A DNA stretch of 12,746 nucleotides from Pseudomonadota bacterium. Lineage in GTDB: Bacteria > Pseudomonadota > Alphaproteobacteria > Micropepsales > Micropepsaceae. The position numbers and the translations under genes were made by a program. The notes beneath the pieces are model-generated. The model did no database searches and was not told the origin of the DNA. It was given only the letters and a program-made list of their open reading frames with translations. This document shows, one piece after another, positions 7,526 to 12,746 of the stretch. The stretch covers positions 1-12,746 of the forward strand of contig JAKAVI010000459.1 in NCBI GenBank assembly GCA_021817355.1, written 5' to 3'. Position 1 is the stretch's first letter. The number at the start of each line of letters is the position of its first letter.

Positions 7526-7533
7526 TCAACCAA
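7522..7533. repeat. Short dyad over the DHA2 stop codon
   Basis: TTGGT-CA-ACCAA (7522-7533) is a perfect 5-bp-arm inverted repeat that contains the stop codon of the exporter gene. It is too short for a terminator by itself and has no T-run. A regulator half-site pair for the downstream exporter operon is possible, as is chance. Confidence 0.25.
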
Positions 7534-9067
7534 TAACCTCCGGTTTGGGGTTGGCGCGACGGATGAACGGCACGGCCAGCAGCGAAAGGAGAAAGAGCCC
7601 GGCGATCAGCAGCCAGGCGTCGTTGAAGGACTCTGTGAGGGCAGCTTTGCGGACCAGCGGTTCCACAATCTGGCGTGTCAAAGCATCGATAGGGCCCAGC
7701 GGCAGGCCATGGAAACGTCCGAGCGGCAGGCCAACAAAGGCTGCCGTGGACCGGTCCCCAGCCGCGAGCTTGGCAACGATCGCGGCAACATGGCGGGGCG
7801 TACGCTCGGTTAGGATGGTGTCAATCAGCGCGATGCCGATAGCCCCGCCGAGATTGCGCATGAGATTGAACAGGGCGGAGGCTTCTGGTACCTCGCCTTC
7901 AGGCAGGGCGTCGAGGGCAAGCCGCGTCGCCGGCAGCAGACACAGCATCACTGAAAGCCCGCGCAGCACCTGCGGCAGAATGAGTGCGTCAAAATCGGTG
8001 CGCGGCGTTTCGAAACCATTAGCGAGGAGTCCGGCGCCGAACAGGGCAAATCCGATCGCCGTCAGGAGCCGAGGATCCATGCGGGTTTCAAGCCAGGCGG
8101 CAATGGGAGCAGTGACGAGTTGTACACCGCCCGTCACCATCAGAATCTCACCGATAATGAGTGGATTGTGCCCGCGCACGAGGCCGAGGAAGATTGAAAG
8201 CATGTAGACCGAGCCGTAGAGACCAAAGCCGAAAACGAGGCTGAGGCCACAGCCGATGGAGAACGCCAAGTTGCGGAATCGGCGCAAATGAACGAACGGC
8301 TTGGCGAGGGTGAGTCCGCGCCAAATGGTCCAGCCGAGGCCGGTGACAGTGGTGGCGATGAGGACATAAACAAGCGGCCCGCTCCAGTCACGGCCCGGCG
8401 CCTGTGTTAACAAGAGCTCCAGGCTGGCGAGAAAGAGCGTGGCGGTGGCGATGGTTCCGACATCAATATGCGTCAGGCGCCTCCAGTCCGGCGTACCTTC
8501 GCGCACGAAGCCAGTGACGAGCAGCGAGACCGCAGCACCCGGGAGGATGTTGACCAGAAATATCCAATGCCAGTTGTGGGTCTGGGTGAGATAGCCACCG
8601 ATCACGGGGCCAATGGCAGGTGCCAGAACAGCAAAAGTGCCCGCGACGGCTGTGGCGAGCACGCGATGGCGCTCGGGGATGATGGTAAAGACGGCTGTGA
8701 ACACTGCCGGTATCAGCATGCCGCCGGCAAAGCCCTGCACCGCGCGCAGAGCAACGAGCGGAGCGAGCGAATTGCTGAATGCGCAGCCGAGACTTGCCAC
8801 GGTGAAGATTGCAGTGGCGCCCGCAAACATCCAGCGCAGCGACAGGGCCTGCGTCAGCCAGCCGGTCAGCGGGATGGCTATCACCTCGGCCATGAGGTAG
8901 ACGGTCTGGATCCAGCTCAATGCTTCGAGGGAAAGCCCCATGGAATCGCGCATGGCTGTGAGCGAGGAGGCGACCACCTGCACGTCCAGCACCGCCATGA
9001 ACATGCCGGTGCACATCGCGCCGAAGCCGAGCCAAAGACGAAAGGGTGAGCGGATCGTGCCGTTCAT
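7526..9067 (-). CDS. DHA2-type MFS multidrug/product exporter (EmrB/QacA-like, 14 TM)
   Basis: Inner-membrane proton-driven exporter, 513 residues, the size and hydrophobic pattern of the 14-TM DHA2 group. TM1 carries the D1-type motif (AVLDVQVVASS, 25-35), and the loop 2-3 motif appears as GWLTQALSLRW (69-79). The antiporter motif C is APAIGPVIGGYL (149-160), and RAVQGFAGGML (108-118) is the motif B region. The start is ATG 9067, forming ATGA with the methyltransferase stop; an in-frame extension from 9163 reads 32 unlikely Cys/Gly-rich residues through the upstream gene. As the last gene of the PKS operon it probably exports the finished polyketide or protects the cell from it; the substrate is inferred from context only. 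There is no dedicated EmrA-like adaptor beside it, although an HlyD protein begins 435 bp downstream. Confidence 0.9.
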   Translation of the reverse strand: MNGTIRSPFRLWLGFGAMCTGMFMAVLDVQVVASSLTAMRDSMGLSLEALSWIQTVYLMAEVIAIPLTGWLTQALSLRWMFAGATAIFTVASLGCAFSNSLAPLVALRAVQGFAGGMLIPAVFTAVFTIIPERHRVLATAVAGTFAVLAPAIGPVIGGYLTQTHNWHWIFLVNILPGAAVSLLVTGFVREGTPDWRRLTHIDVGTIATATLFLASLELLLTQAPGRDWSGPLVYVLIATTVTGLGWTIWRGLTLAKPFVHLRRFRNLAFSIGCGLSLVFGFGLYGSVYMLSIFLGLVRGHNPLIIGEILMVTGGVQLVTAPIAAWLETRMDPRLLTAIGFALFGAGLLANGFETPRTDFDALILPQVLRGLSVMLCLLPATRLALDALPEGEVPEASALFNLMRNLGGAIGIALIDTILTERTPRHVAAIVAKLAAGDRSTAAFVGLPLGRFHGLPLGPIDALTRQIVEPLVRKAALTESFNDAWLLIAGLFLLSLLAVPFIRRANPKPEVIG

Positions 9068-9567
9068 AGGCTGCGCCGCGAGGAAAGCGCCCTCTCTTCC
9101 ACATGGATGCGCCATGCCAGCATGAGTGCATTGAGGACACTGAACACAACGGCCACTTGCCATTCACCAAAACTGAGCGGCAGCATGAGGATCTCGATGG
9201 CGACGATGACATAGTTGGGATGGCGCACATAACGATAGGGCCCGGTGCGGATGAGAGGGGCATCCGGCACGCTGATGATTCGCGTCGTCCAGTATGGCCC
9301 TAGCGTCTTCAATATCCAGAGCCGCAGCACCTGCATCACCAGGAAGACCGCGAAGGCGACCACATTGAATTGTGGCGGGCTCGGAAGCGCAACAACGATA
9401 GCGATCAGCCAGCCGGCGTGCAGCGCCACCATGAAGGGATAATGTGAGGCTCCTACCTCAAGACCACCCCGTGCTTTCAACGCGCGCGTATTACGCGCGG
9501 CATAGGCGACCTCGCCCAGCCGCTGCAGCGCCACGGCAGCGATGATCGCGTAGATGAAGTCCGTCAT
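9064..9567 (-). CDS. ICMT-family membrane methyltransferase, PKS tailoring enzyme (BpsB/SrsB-like)
   Basis: Integral membrane S-adenosylmethionine-dependent methyltransferase, 167 residues with about four to five TM helices (about 4-22, 45-62, 68-88, 122-150). The catalytic C-terminal block is intact: GPYRYVRHPNYVIVAIE (109-125) followed by SVLNALMLAWRIHVEERAL (143-161), the RHPNY...E...RI..EE pattern of the isoprenylcysteine carboxyl methyltransferase/PEMT fold. Bacteria lack prenyl-CAAX targets for it. In Streptomyces SrsB and Bacillus BpsB, small ICMT-like enzymes paired with a type III PKS methylate phenolic or pyrone hydroxyls, and the same role is inferred here. The start is ATG 9567, which forms ATGA with the PKS stop; the longer frame from 9630 reads through PKS codons. 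It overlaps the exporter by 4 bp. Confidence 0.9.
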   Translation of the reverse strand: MTDFIYAIIAAVALQRLGEVAYAARNTRALKARGGLEVGASHYPFMVALHAGWLIAIVVALPSPPQFNVVAFAVFLVMQVLRLWILKTLGPYWTTRIISVPDAPLIRTGPYRYVRHPNYVIVAIEILMLPLSFGEWQVAVVFSVLNALMLAWRIHVEERALSSRRSL

Positions 9568-10592
9568 GTGCCATCGAGAATCTGGAAGGCGGCGGAGAAA
9601 CCCGGTCCCAGCGCGGTGAGAAGGATACACTGGTCACGGGGTATGCGTTCGAGCACAAAGAGCGCGGTCGCAGCCGACATATTGCCGAAATCGCGCAGGA
9701 CCCCGCGGCTAAAGGCGAGATCGCCACGGCCGAGATCAAGCGTATCTTCCAGCGCGTCAAGCACCTTAGCGCCTCCGGGATGGCAGGCAAAATTGTCAAG
9801 ACTGGAGCGCCGCACATCGTTTGCGGCAAGAAATTGCGACAGCGCGCGGCGGAAGTCAGATGCCACGAGCGAGGGAATGCTGGTAGAAAAAATGGGCTTC
9901 AGCCCATCCACCTCGACATCCCAGCCCATCACACCGAGCGAATCCGGCCACGTGTACTCGCCACCTGGGCCAAAGGCAGGGCCCTCGCCCCGCGTCGACA
10001 GGATGGCACCCGCCGCGCCGTCGCCAAACAGGGCGGTAGCGACAAGGTTGCTCTTCGACAGGTCGTTCTTACGGAAGGTGAGGGCACAAAGCTCAACCAC
10101 CAGGAAAAGCACGTGCGCGCCCGGCATGGCGCGGGCGAGATCGGCCGCGCGCGATATCCCGACCACGCCCCCGGCGCAGCCGAGTCCGAATATCGGCAAG
10201 CGTTTGATGTCCCTGCGCAGATTAAGGCGATCGACTAGCCGCGCATCGAGGCTGGGCGTGGCAATGCCGGTGGTCGAAGCAACCACAATGGCGTCTATAC
10301 TCTCGGGCGCGAGCTTTGCCTCCGCGAGCAGCTCCTTGGCGACGCGTTCAATCAGGGCGAGCGAGTTTTCGATGTAGAGGGCTGTGCGTTCGGCCCAGCC
10401 GTGATCGCTCTCATACCAGTCGATCGGCACGCAGGAATAGCGGCTTTTGATCCCGGTATTCTCGAAGATGGGCAGGAGGCGCTCAATGTCCGGGCGATCG
10501 CGGAAAAGATGGCGCGCGCGGCGCGTCACATCGGCCTGGTTCAAGACATAGGCAGGGGTGGCGCTCTTGATGGCAAGAAGCTGCGGCGGCAT
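9564..10592 (-). CDS. Type III polyketide synthase (chalcone-synthase fold; probable alkylpyrone/alkylresorcinol synthase)
   Basis: Cytosolic homodimeric enzyme that extends an acyl-CoA starter with malonyl-CoA and cyclises it. It has 342 residues, slightly shorter than the usual 350-390. The catalytic triad is present: Cys139 in GLGCAGGVVG (136-145), His271 in NFACHPGGAK (267-276), and Asn304 in DFGNMSAATA (301-310). The C-terminal ALGPGFSAAF (327-336) matches the GFGPG loop, and ATALFGDGAAGAIL (185-198) is the usual thiolase-fold core. The start is ATG 10592 because GAGGA (10600-10604) sits 7 nt upstream and MPPQLLAIKSATPAY is the family-like N-terminus; a longer frame to 10718 adds 42 low-quality residues. 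It is the first gene of a tight three-gene operon, and the methyltransferase next to it suggests a long-chain lipid product. Starter, chain length and ring type cannot be read from sequence. Confidence 0.93.
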   Translation of the reverse strand: MPPQLLAIKSATPAYVLNQADVTRRARHLFRDRPDIERLLPIFENTGIKSRYSCVPIDWYESDHGWAERTALYIENSLALIERVAKELLAEAKLAPESIDAIVVASTTGIATPSLDARLVDRLNLRRDIKRLPIFGLGCAGGVVGISRAADLARAMPGAHVLFLVVELCALTFRKNDLSKSNLVATALFGDGAAGAILSTRGEGPAFGPGGEYTWPDSLGVMGWDVEVDGLKPIFSTSIPSLVASDFRRALSQFLAANDVRRSSLDNFACHPGGAKVLDALEDTLDLGRGDLAFSRGVLRDFGNMSAATALFVLERIPRDQCILLTALGPGFSAAFQILDGT

Positions 10593-10599
10593 GGCGTGT

Positions 10600-10604
10600 T
10601 CCTC
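10600..10604 (-). promoter_or_regulatory. Ribosome binding site of the type III PKS
   Basis: GAGGA on the minus strand with a 7-nt spacer to ATG 10592. It decides the start against the longer in-frame ATG at 10718. Confidence 0.7.
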
Positions 10605-10890
10605 AGTGCCCGGACCCGGAAGAGCGGCCTGCCGCCCAAACCTTCTACGACAACGCGCCAGTTCCGGATTAGATGCCTGCGCGGGCAGGCTTTGCGAGGG
10701 AGCTTCTCCGAGGTTCACGGTGGGGACCTCTGCCCGGAGTTAACTGCCACCAGCAAGTATGACGGCCTGGAAAAATGAGTTTCGGGAGGACTTTGCCTGG
10801 TTGCCGGCCTTTGTGGCGTGGTGACCTTTTCTGCCATGACGCTTGCCGGACCAGGTTTGGCCGCCCTACCCGCCTTTGGGATCGCCGTAC

Positions 10891-10896
10891 TTGACA
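10891..10896 (+). promoter_or_regulatory. Candidate -35 box for the YfcC-type carrier
   Basis: A perfect TTGACA 63 bp before ATG 10959. At 17 bp spacing the -10 would be CGGCAT, a poor match, so this is either an activator-dependent promoter or a chance hexamer. Confidence 0.25.
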
Positions 10897-10958
10897 AAAC
10901 TGCTCAATAAAGTCGGCATCCATCCAGGCACACAAATCCGTAATTGAAGAGGGGCTTC

Positions 10959-12359
10959 ATGGCGGCAACAGGAGGCGCAAGGCCCGGAAAACAATCCCTA
11001 CATCCGGTTGTGGTCATGCTGGCCGTACTAGTCTTGGCCGCGGTCATCACGCATCTGGTTGGTGCCGGCCAATATTTGCGTGTCGAAGGTCGGGTGGTTC
11101 CTGGCAGCTACAGGCCGTTGAAGAAATTTGACGGATTATCCACCCTCTTCGCGCCACCACTGTCGGCGCATGGTACTCCGACTGAGGCCGCCGGCCTGTT
11201 TTCGGTTCTGAGATCGGTTCCGGAAGGTTTTTTGACGAATGCGCGACTGATCTTTTTGGTGTTGATAGTGGGGGGGATGTTTGGCGTCTTACGCAAGACC
11301 GGCGCCATTGATGCAGCGGCCGACCAACTGGTGCAACGTGCCCGCGGCCAGGTCCACCTCGTGATGGCGTCGATCATGATTGTGCTGGCGTTGGGCAGCA
11401 CATTCCTGGGCTTCATATCCGAATACCTTGTTCTCATTCCCATTGCGGTACTGGTCGGCGAGCGCTTGGGCTATGGTCCCTTGTTTGCTGTGGCTGTGGT
11501 CGGGGTCGCTGCGAAAATCGGCTACACGACCTCCGTAACCAACCCCTATGCCCTCATCGTGGCACAGCCCATTGCCGGGGTTGCGGTATTCAGCGGCCTA
11601 TGGCTTCGCCTTGCACTCTTCCTATGTTTCATGGCGATCGGAATTGCTTACGTGATCTTGCGCCTAAAGCCCGACCGTCCGCGACAGGTCCAGACGGCAA
11701 CTACCGCATTGACGGCACTTTCACTGCGCCAGATCCTGGTTCTTGTGAGCCTGCTCCTGGCTGGAGGCCTGCTGATCTGGGGCTGTACGGCCCATAAATG
11801 GGGGGCAACCGACATCAGCGCATTCTATCTCGCGCTTGCGCTTGTTTTTGCTGTTCTTGGCGGACTATCCGCTCCCCAGGCCGCGGATGCTTTTGTCGCC
11901 GGCCTAAACAGCATGATGCTGGCAGGCTTGCTGGTTGGTCTGGCAGGTGCAGTGCAGGTACTGCTTCAGCAAAGTCACGTACTCGACACACTGATTCACG
12001 CCGCGACCCAGTTTATCCACGGTCATGCCCCAGCTTTAACCGCAAATGCAATTATGGCAACGGAAATGCTGCTTGGCGTCGCCATTCCATCAACTGCCGG
12101 CAAGGCAGCGGTTAGCATGCCGATTCTCGCGCCCATAGCTCGCTTGGCCGGTGTGAGCGGACAGACCAGTGTGCTCGCCTTCATCCTTGGTAACGGCCTG
12201 ACCAATATGATCACGCCGACCTCAGGTATGCTCCTCGCATATTTGGCAGCAGCTGGGGTCGGGTTTGGCGAATGGATACGTTTCATCGCCCCTTTGTTTT
12301 TGTTACTCCTCGTAATTTCGGGGGCAATGCTCGGCGTTGCCGTCCATATCGGCTATTAG
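10959..12359 (+). CDS. YfcC/DcuC-family membrane carrier
   Basis: Polytopic inner-membrane transporter of 466 residues, about 12 TM helices, in the C4-dicarboxylate-carrier-C/YfcC superfamily. Visible family landmarks are GGMFGVLRKTGAIDAA (105-120), GSTFLGFISEYLVLIP (146-161), a central NPYALIVAQPIAGV segment (195-208), and near the C-terminus GNGLTNMITPTSGMLLAYL, matching the second substrate-site repeat. The start is ATG 10959 because GAGG ends 6 nt upstream; a TTG at 10944 would add only five residues. Members are annotated as carriers of dicarboxylates, basic amino acids or short-chain acids, but YfcC substrates are largely unproven, so I give none. It is divergent from the PKS operon and convergent with the hydrolase, 33 bp between stops, with no clear terminator in that gap. 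Confidence 0.88.
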   Translation: MAATGGARPGKQSLHPVVVMLAVLVLAAVITHLVGAGQYLRVEGRVVPGSYRPLKKFDGLSTLFAPPLSAHGTPTEAAGLFSVLRSVPEGFLTNARLIFLVLIVGGMFGVLRKTGAIDAAADQLVQRARGQVHLVMASIMIVLALGSTFLGFISEYLVLIPIAVLVGERLGYGPLFAVAVVGVAAKIGYTTSVTNPYALIVAQPIAGVAVFSGLWLRLALFLCFMAIGIAYVILRLKPDRPRQVQTATTALTALSLRQILVLVSLLLAGGLLIWGCTAHKWGATDISAFYLALALVFAVLGGLSAPQAADAFVAGLNSMMLAGLLVGLAGAVQVLLQQSHVLDTLIHAATQFIHGHAPALTANAIMATEMLLGVAIPSTAGKAAVSMPILAPIARLAGVSGQTSVLAFILGNGLTNMITPTSGMLLAYLAAAGVGFGEWIRFIAPLFLLLLVISGAMLGVAVHIGY

Positions 12360-12392
12360 GTACACCGGTCAGCCACGACATTGGCATTGACA

Positions 12393-12746
12393 TCATGGTA
12401 CCTCTGCTTGCCGCACCGGCAGAAGAAGCTGCGAAGGAAAGCTTGCGCCGGTGTGGATCCGCAACAGGGCGGTCTGAAAGCGGCACGCCTCACCGGCTGG
12501 TTCCCCGGTGTGAGGATTAAGATCGAAGTGGGGAAAATTGCTGCCGGCAATGTCGAGGCGGATGCGATGACCGGCGGCAAAGCGATTGGCGATCGGAAAG
12601 CCTTCGATCACGACCCGGTAAACACGGCCCGGTTCAACTGGCGTCGGCTGTGTGACGCTGTCCCGGAAGCGCAGGCGCAGAACACCATGGCTGAGATTCA
12701 TGGCAAAGCCATTCGGCCACGCTTCGCTAAAAAAATAGACATCGAT
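12393..12746 (-). CDS. CocE/NonD-type serine hydrolase, C-terminal fragment (N-terminus beyond right edge)
   Basis: Only the last 117 residues are visible, corresponding to the C-terminal jelly-roll domain of X-Pro dipeptidyl-peptidase/cocaine-esterase-like hydrolases (CocE/NonD family). Diagnostic segments are WPNGFAMNLSHGVLRLRFRD (10-29), ANRFAAGHRIRLDIAGSNFP (53-72), the adjoining HFDLNPHTGEP (73-83), and a final PSQLLLPV (104-111). The catalytic alpha/beta-hydrolase domain with Ser, Asp and His lies outside the window, so activity cannot be judged. Substrates in the family are acyl esters, amides or proline peptides. The frame is open to the right edge; an internal ATG at 12701 is not the true start because homology continues before it. 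Confidence 0.85.
   Translation of the reverse strand: MDVYFFSEAWPNGFAMNLSHGVLRLRFRDSVTQPTPVEPGRVYRVVIEGFPIANRFAAGHRIRLDIAGSNFPHFDLNPHTGEPAGEACRFQTALLRIHTGASFPSQLLLPVRQAEVP

Larger units (their letters stand above)
10593..10958. other. 366-bp divergent intergenic region between PKS operon and YfcC-type carrier
   Basis: It should contain both divergent promoters. On the plus strand one frame reads protein-like sequence (10759-10947), beginning MTAWKNEFREDFAWLPAF and ending with KLLNKVGIHPGTQIRN, but it is broken by two TGA codons (10822-10824, 10837-10839). I cannot assign it. It could be a decayed small gene or chance. The opposite strand also has an open frame (10669-10935) with Arg/Pro-rich, unlikely protein sequence. 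No regulator gene is present. Confidence 0.5.

Noticed and set aside
9068..9163. 32-residue N-terminal extension of the DHA2 exporter
   Set aside because: Reads through the methyltransferase gene out of frame; ATG 9067 overlaps its stop as ATGA.
8463..9263. 266-codon minus-strand frame inside the exporter/methyltransferase region
   Set aside because: Same-strand out-of-frame shadow of the exporter and methyltransferase genes, with no hydrophobic segments or family motifs.
10593..10718. 42-residue N-terminal extension of the type III PKS
   Set aside because: No homology-like sequence; GAGGA 7 nt before ATG 10592 gives a clear start.
12360..12392. Bidirectional terminator between the convergent carrier and hydrolase genes
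   Set aside because: The 33-bp gap has no stem with a T-run on either side.
1..12746. CRISPR array, tRNA, rRNA or intact insertion sequence
   Set aside because: No regularly spaced repeats, no cloverleaf or rRNA-like stretch and no transposase motif seen on either strand.

Overview
The window reads as chromosomal accessory DNA of a fairly GC-rich Gram-negative bacterium, most likely a Pseudomonadota and perhaps an alphaproteobacterium. The evidence is an HlyD-type periplasmic adaptor working with an inner-membrane ABC exporter, plus GC-rich wobble positions. I see no tRNA, rRNA, CRISPR array, intact insertion sequence or dedicated transcription regulator. The taxonomic call is inference only.

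Layout on the minus strand, read right to left. (i) 10592 to 7526 is a three-gene operon joined by two ATGA overlaps: a type III polyketide synthase with an intact Cys-His-Asn triad, a small membrane methyltransferase of the isoprenylcysteine carboxyl methyltransferase (ICMT) family, and a DHA2-type major facilitator (MFS) exporter. This matches the known PKS-methyltransferase pairs SrsA-SrsB of Streptomyces and BpsA-BpsB of Bacillus, which make O-methylated alkylresorcinols or alkylpyrones. (ii) After a gap of about 435 bp without a recognisable gene comes a five-gene tandem ABC-2 exporter of the YbhG-F-S-R / YhiI-RbbA-YhhJ type: adaptor, ATPase 1, ATPase 2, permease 1, permease 2. The two ATPases, usually fused, are separate here. 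The genes overlap or abut over 5.2 kb (about 7090 to 1865). (iii) After about 665 bp of largely unexplained DNA with repeats and a possible gene remnant comes an MFS solute transporter cut by the left edge. It is visibly more AT-rich than its neighbours.

Layout on the right. Divergent from the PKS operon across 366 bp is a plus-strand YfcC/DcuC-family carrier (10959-12359). It converges on the C-terminal end of a CocE/NonD-type serine hydrolase cut by the right edge.

Working model (inference): the PKS makes a fatty-acyl-derived pyrone or resorcinol, the ICMT-like enzyme methylates a ring hydroxyl at the membrane, and the DHA2 pump moves the product out. The adjacent five-gene ABC exporter may add a second export route or a tolerance function. 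Its nucleotide-binding sites are predicted to be asymmetric, with every visible departure from consensus falling in the same composite ATP site.
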